64,000 nucleotides of DNA, taken from Paenibacillus sp. FSL H8-0332. Its GTDB lineage: Bacteria > Bacillota > Bacilli > Paenibacillales > Paenibacillaceae. The notes below the pieces were generated by a model. That model searched no databases. It was given only the letters and a program-made list of their open reading frames with translations, and had not been told where the DNA came from. Shown here one piece after another: positions 33,751-41,460 of the stretch; position 1 is the stretch's first letter; the number at the start of each line of letters is the position of its first letter. The stretch is from NCBI RefSeq assembly GCF_037963835.1, contig NZ_CP150145.1, forward strand, positions 6,634,001 through 6,698,000, written 5' to 3'. A program made the translations under genes and the position numbers.

Positions 33751-35114
33751 TGTCCCCCGCCTTTCTTCTTCAGGGATGTTCCTATAGTATCCAGGAAGAA
33801 CAGCTTGAAATAAGGCTGGCCGAAGCTGCGCTGGCTGCATAAATACAGCGTGAAGCCCACCAGGCAGATAACCACGCCGACGAGTCCGAGGAAGGCTGCT
33901 GCAATGACAAAGAAATATTTCAGAACCCGGATCGAGAAGCTCATCATATTGAGCGGCACCAGGAAATTGGATATCGCCACAACGGAGACGAGAATAATCA
34001 TTATGTTGCCAATCAGCCCCGCTGCTGTAGCCGCTTGTCCCAGAATCAGACCGCCCACCGTTGTCGCTGTCGGACCGATCGCCCGGGGCAGCCGCAAGCT
34101 GGCCTCCGTCAGGAACTCCATCATGATCATCATCAGAATCACCTCGACAAAAGAAGGGTAAGGCACCGTTGCACGGCTTCCCCCGATCAGCAGGGCAATC
34201 TGTACGCGCACAATCTCCGGATTGTACGAGGTGAAGGCTATATACAAGGCTGGCAGCCATAATGTCATGGCCACGCCCACGATGCGCAGCAGCTTGAGGA
34301 AGCGCCCTACGAAGGGAAGCTGGATTTTGTCATCCATAGCTATGAAGAAATCGTTGAAGATCGACGGAAGCACAATGGCATACCCGGTCGTATCCAGCAG
34401 GATAGCTACCTTGCCCTCAGCCAGATTGAATACTACCCGGTCCGGGCGCTCTGTAACGATGGTTTTTGGGAAAATGCGCAGCTTGTCGCTGCTGATATAC
34501 TTCTCCAGCTCTCCGGCGGCCTGCAGAATATCCAGCTTAAGCGAGTCCAGCTTCTCTTTTAACTCCGCCAGCACCTCAGGATTCACTCTGTCCTCGTCAT
34601 AGAGAATCGCTGCCTTGGTCTTGGACATATTGCCAATAACGGTGAATTCCATCTTGAGTGCAGCGGATTGATAGCGCCGCCGGATCAGATTGAGGTTCAC
34701 TGCGAGATTCTCCCCGAGCGCGTCGGAAGGGCCTTGACTGATGCTCTCCGTGACCGTCTCCTTCACACTGCTGGCCTCGGCCCGCAGGACATCGAAGAAA
34801 CAGAGCTTATCCTGCCACCCTATACAGGCATAACCGCTGAGCAGAAGCTCCACTGCCCGCGGTCCCTCTCTCACCACCTCACTGCCCGGGTAATCCGCGA
34901 TATAGCTGTAATAGCCTGCGGGATTCCCCATTTCGTAGAACGGAGCAATGATATTCCGGCTGATCGCCTGTCCATCCGTAACACTCTTGATATACAGCAG
35001 GCTGACCTGCCCCGCCGGAACTGTCAAGCTCTTGTCTTCAAGGTCGCCGAACCCGCTTAGCTGACCTCTGATCCCGTTCAAAGAGGCCTCCTGCTTATGC
35101 TCTTGTCCTGACAT
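33747..35114 (-). CDS. spore germination protein, GerA family
   Basis: The A subunit, 455 residues. A soluble N-terminal domain of about 240 residues precedes about five membrane helices. Family motifs are SEVVREGPRAVELLLSGYA, LRIFPKTIVTERPDRV and the highly conserved LPRAIGPTATTVGGLILGQA. With the B and C subunits it forms a receptor that opens on germinants in the spore inner membrane. The three genes overlap by 4 bases each, so they are one translationally coupled operon, expected to be sigma-G dependent; I did not identify that promoter with confidence. Confidence 0.94.
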   Translation of the reverse strand: MSGQEHKQEASLNGIRGQLSGFGDLEDKSLTVPAGQVSLLYIKSVTDGQAISRNIIAPFYEMGNPAGYYSYIADYPGSEVVREGPRAVELLLSGYACIGWQDKLCFFDVLRAEASSVKETVTESISQGPSDALGENLAVNLNLIRRRYQSAALKMEFTVIGNMSKTKAAILYDEDRVNPEVLAELKEKLDSLKLDILQAAGELEKYISSDKLRIFPKTIVTERPDRVVFNLAEGKVAILLDTTGYAIVLPSIFNDFFIAMDDKIQLPFVGRFLKLLRIVGVAMTLWLPALYIAFTSYNPEIVRVQIALLIGGSRATVPYPSFVEVILMMIMMEFLTEASLRLPRAIGPTATTVGGLILGQAATAAGLIGNIMIILVSVVAISNFLVPLNMMSFSIRVLKYFFVIAAAFLGLVGVVICLVGFTLYLCSQRSFGQPYFKLFFLDTIGTSLKKKGGGQ

Positions 35115-35267
35115 GGGTCCGTCTCCCCTCTATGCCCGTTTCTCCTTGAATCTCTTTATATTGGCACTTCCTGCCTGTTTTCATGCACCTGCGGCTGGAG
35201 CGTGGCGTTTCTATTTCCAGAAGAGTGGTAATAATTGAATGGATAATGACTTAGGAGGGACTGTACT

Positions 35268-36821
35268 ATGAACTCACAGGAACACCGTTCGCAAGGTCTT
35301 CCGCAATTCCCGGAATCGTTATGGAGAAGCAGCACCGGGCTGCCCTCTTTCGCGGCGCTTGCGGAAGATCATGTCACAGACGTAGCTATTGTAGGGGCGG
35401 GGATTACCGGGATTACCACCGCTTATCTATTGTCCAATGCCGGGTACAAGGTCACCTTGCTGGAGGCCGGAGAGATTCTCGGCGGAGCCACCGGCTTCAC
35501 CAGCGCCAAGATCACCGCCCAGCACGGGATGATCTACGGCAACCTGCTGAAGAATTTCGGTGAGGAGCAGGCCCGCATGTATTATCAGTCCAACCGTGAG
35601 GCCATGGAGTGGATGATGGCCACAGCGGAGGAATTGGACCTCTCCTGCGGGATGAAGCCGGAAGCCGCCTATCTCTATGCCGACAAGGGAGATGAGAAAA
35701 CGCTGAAGGAGCTGAACCGGGAATTCGAGGCGTACAGCAAGCTCGGACTGCCTGGGGAGTGGCTGGATCAGGTGCCCCTGCCTCTGGGCGCGGGCGGCGC
35801 GATCCGGATGCCGGGGCAGGCCCGGTTCCATCCGCTTGAATATTTAAAGGGACTGCTGCAGGCGGTTCTGGATAAGGGAGGTACCGTATTTGAACATACG
35901 ATGATCGGGGAGCAGGTGGATTCGGACGGACACCTAACCCTTCATACCGAGGGCGGCAAATACCAAATCCGCTGCCGCCATGCCGTGTCTGCTTCGCATT
36001 TCCCTTTTTATGACGGCGGATCTCTCTACTTCTCGCGGCTGCATGCCGAACGCTCCTATTGCCTGGCGTTTGAACCGGAAACGGATTATGAAGGCGGCAT
36101 GTATCTGAGTGCCGGTGAACCGACCCGTTCGCTGCGGGCCGTGGAATGGGGCGGGCGCAAGCTGGTCATCGCCGGAGGGGAGAACCACAAGACCGGACAA
36201 GGCATCTGTACGTTCGGCCATTATGAGAATCTGGAGAAGTTTGCAGGAGAATTACTGGGCATCCGCAGCATTCCTTTCCGCTGGTCCACCCAGGATCTGA
36301 TCACTCTGGACCGGGTTCCTTACATCGGCAAACGGGCAGAGGACGAAGAAATCTATATCGCTACCGGGTTCGGGAAGTGGGGCATGACCACCGGGACCCT
36401 GGCCGCGCGCATGATCGCAGACTCGATTCAGGGCAGCAGTAACCCCTACACCGGGTTATACGATCCTTCACGCTTCAAGGCGGTTCCCGCCATCAAGAAT
36501 TTCGTTGTGCAGAATCTCTCTGTCGCCAAGGAGCTGGTATCCGGAAAAGTGGAGATTGTCCATACAAAGACGCAGGATCTGGAACCGGATCAAGGGGCCG
36601 TGGTCTTCCATGACGGTAAACGTATTGGCGCCTACCGCGATCCTGAAGGCCAACTGCATCTCATCGACAGAACCTGCACCCATATGGGCTGTGAATGCGA
36701 GTGGAATGACGGTGAACGCTCCTGGGATTGCCCGTGTCACGGCTCCCGCTTCTCCTATGAAGGCGATGTGCTGGAAGGGCCGGCGACTGTGCCGCTTAAG
36801 AAAATCACGGCCGGCGATTGA
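35268..36821 (+). CDS. FAD-dependent oxidoreductase fused to a Rieske [2Fe-2S] domain
   Basis: A 517-residue protein like B. subtilis YhfW. The N-terminal DAO-type FAD fold has VAIVGAGITGITTAYLL and the C-terminal glycine motif YIATGFGKWGMTTG. A Rieske domain follows with ligands in CTHMGCECEW and CPCHGSRF. The twin domains suggest electron transfer from an organic substrate (possibly an amino acid or amine) to the iron-sulfur centre, but the reaction is unknown. AGGAGGG precedes the ATG. The stop codon lies in the first unit of a 15-bp tandem repeat. Confidence 0.92.
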   Translation: MNSQEHRSQGLPQFPESLWRSSTGLPSFAALAEDHVTDVAIVGAGITGITTAYLLSNAGYKVTLLEAGEILGGATGFTSAKITAQHGMIYGNLLKNFGEEQARMYYQSNREAMEWMMATAEELDLSCGMKPEAAYLYADKGDEKTLKELNREFEAYSKLGLPGEWLDQVPLPLGAGGAIRMPGQARFHPLEYLKGLLQAVLDKGGTVFEHTMIGEQVDSDGHLTLHTEGGKYQIRCRHAVSASHFPFYDGGSLYFSRLHAERSYCLAFEPETDYEGGMYLSAGEPTRSLRAVEWGGRKLVIAGGENHKTGQGICTFGHYENLEKFAGELLGIRSIPFRWSTQDLITLDRVPYIGKRAEDEEIYIATGFGKWGMTTGTLAARMIADSIQGSSNPYTGLYDPSRFKAVPAIKNFVVQNLSVAKELVSGKVEIVHTKTQDLEPDQGAVVFHDGKRIGAYRDPEGQLHLIDRTCTHMGCECEWNDGERSWDCPCHGSRFSYEGDVLEGPATVPLKKITAGD

Positions 36822-36893
36822 GCTGACAGCGACTGAGCTGACGGCGGCTGAGCTGACGGCGGCTGAGCGACGGCGGCTGAGCGGACGGCGATT
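36820..36893. repeat. 15-bp tandem repeat at the Rieske gene stop codon
   Basis: Five units close to GAGCTGACGGCGGCT: 36820-36834, 36835-36849, 36850-36864, a 14-base unit at 36865-36878, and 36879-36893. The TGA stop at 36819-36821 overlaps the first unit. Confidence 0.85.
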
Positions 36894-37065
36894 GAACTGA
36901 GCCTCTGCCCGCGATGCGCGTCACCGGCGGCGGCCCGGGCGGATAGTAGGATAATATTGCCCGGGGCTGCCGCTCCGGCGTGATTGTCGCTGTCCGCTCA
37001 GGTATAATAGCAATATATTCGATCTTGCAGTACCCATCATTCTATAAGGAGCGTGACGACAGGTT

Positions 37066-37785
37066 ATGGATTTGAGAGGAACCAGTATTGTAATTACAGG
37101 GGCAGGCAAGGGAATCGGCAAGGCGCTCGCCATGGCGCTGGCGAAGGAAGGCGCCAACCTGGGCCTTATCTCCAGAACTTCAGCGGATCTGGAGGCGCTG
37201 AAGACGGCTCTGACTGAGGTATATGACATCAAGGTCAGTATTGCAGTAGCGGATATAGCCGTACGTGAAGAAGCCGAGCGCGCAGTTATGGCCCTGCAGA
37301 AGACCCTGGGACCCTTCGATGCGCTCATCAACAATGCCGGGATCGCCCAGTTCGGCACGTTCCTGGAGATGGACCCTGCCGACTGGGAACGGCATATGCA
37401 GATCAACCTGTTCGGCGCCTACTATGTAACCCGTGCGGCACTGCCTGCTATGATTGAGCGTTCAAGCGGCAATATTATCAATATCTCATCCACCGCAGGA
37501 GAACGCGGCTTCGCCACAGGCTCCGCCTACTGTGCTTCCAAGTTCGCGCTGATGGGCATGACGGAAGCGCTGGCCATGGAGGTGCGCAAGCATAATATCC
37601 GTGTCGTGGCGCTGACTCCGAGCACAGTGAATACAGGCCTGGCTACAGGCGCAGGCCTTAAGATCGGAGAAGAAGACCGGATGATGCAGCCCGAGGACGT
37701 GGCCGAGCTGACACTCGCCGCACTGAAGCTGCCTGACCGCGTCTTCCTCAAAACAGCAGGAATCTGGACCACCAATCCGCAATAA
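37066..37785 (+). CDS. short-chain dehydrogenase/reductase, FabG-like
   Basis: A 239-residue classical SDR. The NAD(P) loop is TGAGKGIGKA, then NNAG, the catalytic serine in INISSTAGERG and the YxxxK motif in SAYCASK. It resembles 3-ketoacyl-ACP reductase but lies outside a fatty-acid operon, so the substrate is uncertain. ATAAGGAGCGTG precedes the ATG. A TATAAT at 37003-37008 may be its promoter -10 box. It is followed 42 bases later by the IsdG-like gene in the same direction. Confidence 0.9.
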   Translation: MDLRGTSIVITGAGKGIGKALAMALAKEGANLGLISRTSADLEALKTALTEVYDIKVSIAVADIAVREEAERAVMALQKTLGPFDALINNAGIAQFGTFLEMDPADWERHMQINLFGAYYVTRAALPAMIERSSGNIINISSTAGERGFATGSAYCASKFALMGMTEALAMEVRKHNIRVVALTPSTVNTGLATGAGLKIGEEDRMMQPEDVAELTLAALKLPDRVFLKTAGIWTTNPQ

Positions 37786-37827
37786 TAACAGCAGTCATTA
37801 CGAAAGCCCTACAAGGAGGACTATGTT

Positions 37828-38145
37828 ATGCTGGTAGTTACCAATACAATTAAGATCAAAGAAGGGCACGGAGAAGCGCTGGCCTCACGGTTCGGCGCTA
37901 ATAACGGTGTGCAGAGTATGCCCGGATTCATCCGCATGGAGGTCTGGCACGGAGCGCCCAAGGAAGGTGTGGAGGAACTGAAGATCTCCACCGTCTGGGA
38001 GAGTGAGGACGCGCTGAACGGCTGGACTTCAAGCCCTGCCTTCCGCGAATCGCACCGGGGCGCAGGCAAGAACGAGGCCATTGTCGGTGCCTCGCTCGAC
38101 AAGTACGAGCTGCTGCACAGCCGCACTCCGGGCGGCCAGGCCTGA
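37828..38145 (+). CDS. isdG: haem-degrading monooxygenase, IsdG family
   Basis: A 105-residue ABM-fold protein. The catalytic triad of IsdG-type haem oxygenases (Asn, Trp, His at 7, 67, 77 in S. aureus) is present as Asn6 (MLVVTNTIKI), Trp66 (DALNGWTSSP) and His76 (AFRESHRG). It would open the haem ring to release iron. ACAAGGAGGA precedes the ATG. No haem-uptake genes are adjacent. An antibiotic-biosynthesis-type monooxygenase is the alternative, but the intact triad argues for haem. Confidence 0.85.
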   Translation: MLVVTNTIKIKEGHGEALASRFGANNGVQSMPGFIRMEVWHGAPKEGVEELKISTVWESEDALNGWTSSPAFRESHRGAGKNEAIVGASLDKYELLHSRTPGGQA

Positions 38146-38162
38146 AGAACTGCATAGAAGTA

Positions 38163-38245
38163 GAAACGGCTGCGCCTTCCTTTTCAGGACAGCGCAGCCG
38201 TTTCAGCGAGAAATAGAAGAAATCTATAAATTATATTTAAACAAA
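38163..38245. repeat. dispersed palindromic element, copy 1
   Basis: A perfect 13-bp inverted repeat GAAACGGCTGCGC (38163-38175) / GCGCAGCCGTTTC (38192-38204) is followed by AGCGAGAAATAGAAG and an AT-rich tail TATAAATTATATTTAAAC. The copy at 55480-55580 has the same hairpin, the same AGCGAGAAATAGAAG and a similar tail. It may also end the isdG transcript. Confidence 0.7.
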
Positions 38246-38354
38246 ATCACCGTAACGGATAAATGCCGCAAGGATTTATACAGCCCAGGCCCCAGGCAGC
38301 TTATAAAGCGGCTTACAGCGTTCTCCATTCAGCCTACTTCTGGCTGTACGGGGC

Positions 38355-38450
38355 GAATGAGGTGCACTTCTGCTCTTCATTCGCTCATTTGGCCCGCGTC
38401 AGGGGAATTCAGGTGCACTTCTGCTCCTCATTCGCTCATTTGGCCCGCGG
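38355..38450. repeat. 51-bp tandem repeat, second locus
   Basis: Units start at 38378 and 38429 (51 bp apart), with a partial unit before. Consensus CATTCGCTCATTTGGCCCGC ... GAATTCAGGTGCACTTCTGC clearly matches the array at 24357-24475. No gene lies in 38146-38537. Confidence 0.75.
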
Positions 38451-38495
38451 AACTTCCTTTGTTCTTAGCATAAAATCCCTATATTTGTGAACAAA

Positions 38496-38530
38496 GATGC
38501 CCCGCAGGCCTGATAGCCTTGCGGGGCATC
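38496..38530 (-). terminator. intrinsic terminator of the MMPL gene
   Basis: GATGCCCCGC and GCGGGGCATC form a strong stem right after the MMPL stop, followed on the minus strand by TTTGTTCAC. Confidence 0.78.
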
Positions 38531-38537
38531 CCTATGG

Positions 38538-40766
38538 TTAACCCTGTGTATCTGGAACAGAGGTTTCGCTTATCTCCTCATGCTTACCCGGCCAGAAGGC
38601 CACCCGCCCGAAGAGGACGGTGATGGCCGGCACCAGGAAGGGGCGGACCACGAAGGTATCCAGCAGCACACCAATCGCTGTGATGATGCCGAATTGCACC
38701 AGCACCTGAATAGGAAGGCTGGCCAGCACGGCGAAGGTACCGGCCAAGATGAGTCCGGCGGAGGTAATTACCGACCCGGTCTCATTTACGCCTTCAGCAA
38801 TCGCCCGCTTCAGCGGCATGTGCTTACTCTTTTTCCAGATATTCGAGATCATGAAGATGTTGTAATCCTCCCCTAGCGCTACCAGGAAGACGAAGGAATA
38901 GAGCGGAATTGAACCCTGAATCGCATCTGCACCGAGTACATAATGAATGATGATCCAGCCCAGACCCAGTGCCGAGAAGAACGACAGGATGACCGTCCCC
39001 ACCAGATACACCGTAGCTACAACGGATCTGAGATAGACCAGCAGCAGCAGCGTAATCAAGCCGATTACGACTGGTATGATCAGATCGGTATCCCGCTCCC
39101 CAAGCTCCTTGGTATCATGCTGGGTAGCGGTCTGGCCGCTGATCCACACCTTATCCTGTACGTTCCCGATTCCCGACTCCGCCAATGCCTGCTCAACCGT
39201 AGATTGAAGTGCCGGAATATGATTCATCGCTTCGATGGAATACGGATTGTCCTTGAATTCGATATCATAGGCGGTAATCTTCGGGTTGACGGCCCCCTGC
39301 TGCGGGTCTGAGACCTCATCCACGTAGGACAGGCTGCTCAGCACGGATTTCAGGTCTTCTCCGCCAGATAAGCCCTCTGTATCGACCATCAGCTTAGCGG
39401 GCGCAAGCTCCCCCGGAGAGAATTGCTTGCCGATCAGGTCGAAGCCTTCCCGCGACTCCATATTCTTCGGGAACGACGACAGAATATCATAAGTGAACTT
39501 AATTCCGCTGGAGAACGAGGCCAACACTCCTAGAAGCACTACTGTAATTCCGACAATGGCCCAGGGGCGGGAAACGACCAGCTGCCCGATTCCTTTGCGG
39601 CGGTTCGGCTGCGGCTGCGGTACCGGTCTGCCCTTGGCCTTGGCACGTTCCGCTTCCATCTGCGGAGTCCGCGGCACGAACGGGAAGAACGAAGTCCGTC
39701 CGAAGATCGCCAGCAAGGCCGGAACCAGGGTCAGACTGGCCACCCCCATAATCAGAATGGAGACGCTGAACGGCACGGCAAACCGGTGGTACGCGCCGTA
39801 TTTAGCCAGCAGCAGAGCGAAGAGTGCGAGCACCACTGTGAAGCCGCTCATCGCAATCGCCCCGGAGGAGTGGGAAATGGCACTCAGCAGTGCACGCCCC
39901 TTATTCTCCTCCACCTTCAGCATCTGGCGGAAGCGCGAGATCAGAAACAGACAATAGTCTGTCCCTGCCCCGAAGAGCAGCACCGTCATAATCGAGACCG
40001 CCTGCGAATCCACCGTAATCCAGCCTTCTCTGGCCATCAGGCCCAGCACCGGGCTGGTTACACCATAAGCAAAGCCTACAGCAACCAGCGGAATCAGGGC
40101 CAGAATCGGCGAACGGTAGATCAGGAGCAGGAAGACTAGCACCAGAATGACGGTTGCAATTAGCAGCGATACATCGGCATCCTTGAAAAGTCCGGTAGCA
40201 TCCACCGAGATTCCGACCGGACCGGATACGCGCAGACTTAAGTCTCCGCTGTCCGGCTTGGCGGCAGACGGGTCAGCCCCCGTCTCTGTCTGAATCAGCT
40301 TCTTCAGGCTGGTTAGCGAATCGCCTAGCTGGTCGCTGTCCGCCGTCTTGTCGAACAACACCGGGGTGACGATCGTGCTCCGGTCCTCCGACAAGGACGC
40401 CTGCAGCGCCTGCGGCGGCAGCTTACCCAGCGGCGGAACGAAGTTCTGATGCTCCAGAGGCTGCTGCTCAAGCTTGCTGTATACTGCGGTTATATGTACG
40501 AGGTCCTCCTCCGATATTCCGCCGTCACGATGCCATACAAGCAGTGCCGGCACTCCGCTTCCGGCCGGAAATTCTCTCTCGGCAACGACCGATGCCCGCA
40601 CCGATTGTGAATTCTCCGGCAGGTTAGGTGCATTATTGGCAACCTGAGAGTTCACCGAAGGCCATAGCATGGTCAGCACTCCAACCACCGCGATCCACAC
40701 CAGCAGAGTAATCCATTTGGTCTTGCTCCCTGCTACCCATTTTCCGTAGCCTGACATACCTTTCAT
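38538..40766 (-). CDS. MMPL/RND-family transporter
   Basis: A 742-residue RND-type membrane protein with about twelve helices in two repeats, each preceded by an extracellular domain. The proton-relay Asp-Tyr pairs are GAGTDYCLFLISRF and ALGEDYNIFMISNI. Relatives (YdfJ, MmpL) export lipids or confer resistance to antimicrobials. The start at 40766 (MKGMSGYGKW) has AGGAGAG upstream; the longer frame to 40802 starts without one. It is a single gene with its own terminator. Confidence 0.92.
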   Translation of the reverse strand: MKGMSGYGKWVAGSKTKWITLLVWIAVVGVLTMLWPSVNSQVANNAPNLPENSQSVRASVVAEREFPAGSGVPALLVWHRDGGISEEDLVHITAVYSKLEQQPLEHQNFVPPLGKLPPQALQASLSEDRSTIVTPVLFDKTADSDQLGDSLTSLKKLIQTETGADPSAAKPDSGDLSLRVSGPVGISVDATGLFKDADVSLLIATVILVLVFLLLIYRSPILALIPLVAVGFAYGVTSPVLGLMAREGWITVDSQAVSIMTVLLFGAGTDYCLFLISRFRQMLKVEENKGRALLSAISHSSGAIAMSGFTVVLALFALLLAKYGAYHRFAVPFSVSILIMGVASLTLVPALLAIFGRTSFFPFVPRTPQMEAERAKAKGRPVPQPQPNRRKGIGQLVVSRPWAIVGITVVLLGVLASFSSGIKFTYDILSSFPKNMESREGFDLIGKQFSPGELAPAKLMVDTEGLSGGEDLKSVLSSLSYVDEVSDPQQGAVNPKITAYDIEFKDNPYSIEAMNHIPALQSTVEQALAESGIGNVQDKVWISGQTATQHDTKELGERDTDLIIPVVIGLITLLLLVYLRSVVATVYLVGTVILSFFSALGLGWIIIHYVLGADAIQGSIPLYSFVFLVALGEDYNIFMISNIWKKSKHMPLKRAIAEGVNETGSVITSAGLILAGTFAVLASLPIQVLVQFGIITAIGVLLDTFVVRPFLVPAITVLFGRVAFWPGKHEEISETSVPDTQG

Positions 40767-40811
40767 CCTCTCTCCTGTCCGTCCGCCCCAAAAATGAGCC
40801 ACGGGTCATTT

Positions 40812-40825
40812 TGATAATCTTATCA
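40812..40825. promoter_or_regulatory. possible operator upstream of the MMPL gene
   Basis: TGATAA-TC-TTATCA is a 6+2+6 palindrome about 45 bases upstream of the MMPL start. MMPL genes are often controlled by TetR or MarR repressors, but none is adjacent, so this is tentative. Confidence 0.3.
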
Positions 40826-41249
40826 TATATACCCCGAAAATTTTAAGCAAACCTTTTTTCTCGTTTCGTAGAAAACTAGAGTTTTAATCTGCTGCATCGT
40901 CACCGGAATATCTTGATTCATTACCTCTTACAACAGAGAGTTACAATAACCATTTACTAGAGAATTCCCCCGGATTAAATGCTCACTATGTGCGGACCAG
41001 ACCAGAAATGCTGCAATTAATGCAGCTTCTGCTCACCAATAATCGGGTATTCGGAGGATTGTTGCAGGGAATGCAGGAATTTTACTTGTAGCTGCTAGAT
41101 AAGAGGAAGAATCGTGTATTCTATGCAACATTTTCTTACTGAGGTGAATTGGATGCGGTTAAAGTTGCATTTTGGGCAGGAAATGGTGAAATCGCGCGAT
41201 GGACGATAGATGGAGTTAGATGGGAGTTGGTTGAGGATAGATGGAGGTT

Positions 41250-41267
41250 GGGTTGGGTTGGGTTGGG
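41250..41267 (+). other. perfect four-tract G-quadruplex motif
   Basis: Four GGG tracts separated by TT occupy 41250-41267 and are flanked by further GG-rich tandem-like sequence (41219-41300) in a gene-free stretch from 40767 to 41460. The motif fits the standard G3+N1-7 definition with uniformly short loops, which favours a stable fold. Confidence 0.7.
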
Positions 41268-41317
41268 TAGATTGAGTGTATTAGGTAGATTAGGTTAGAA
41301 GTGCATTAGATAAAAAA

Positions 41318-41364
41318 CGGCGTCCACGCAAAGTCTGTCCGAAGACTCTCTGCAATGAACGCCG
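41318..41364 (-). terminator. intrinsic terminator of the MarR-ABC exporter operon
   Basis: CGGCGT / ACGCCG with an inner AGTCT / AGACT stem, followed on the minus strand by TTTTTTATC. It lies about 100 bases after the ABC exporter stop. Confidence 0.75.
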
Positions 41365-41394
41365 GGGCTGAGCTATCAAGTGGAGCTATGAAGT

Positions 41395-41436
41395 GGAAAC
41401 GGCTACGCTGTCTTTTAAAAGGACGGCATTCGTTTC
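41395..41436. repeat. dispersed palindromic element, copy 2
   Basis: GGAAACGGCTACGCTGTC, TTTTAAAA and GGACGGCATTCGTTTC form an imperfect hairpin matching copies at 38163 and 55480. This copy lacks the AGCGAGAAATAGAAG flank, so it is partial. Confidence 0.6.
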
Positions 41437-41460
41437 AGCTTATCTTGGAACCAATCGGGA

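Noticed and set aside
32650-34260. Long version of the GerB frame beginning at 34260
   Set aside because: The first 170 codons overlap the GerA gene and are not membrane-permease-like; the ATGA overlap at 33750 is the natural start.
41153-41209. An 18-codon frame (MRLKLHFGQEMVKSRDGR) after GAGGTGAATTGG
   Set aside because: The ribosome binding site is plausible, but the frame is very short, lies in repeat-like sequence and has no signal-peptide or other feature.
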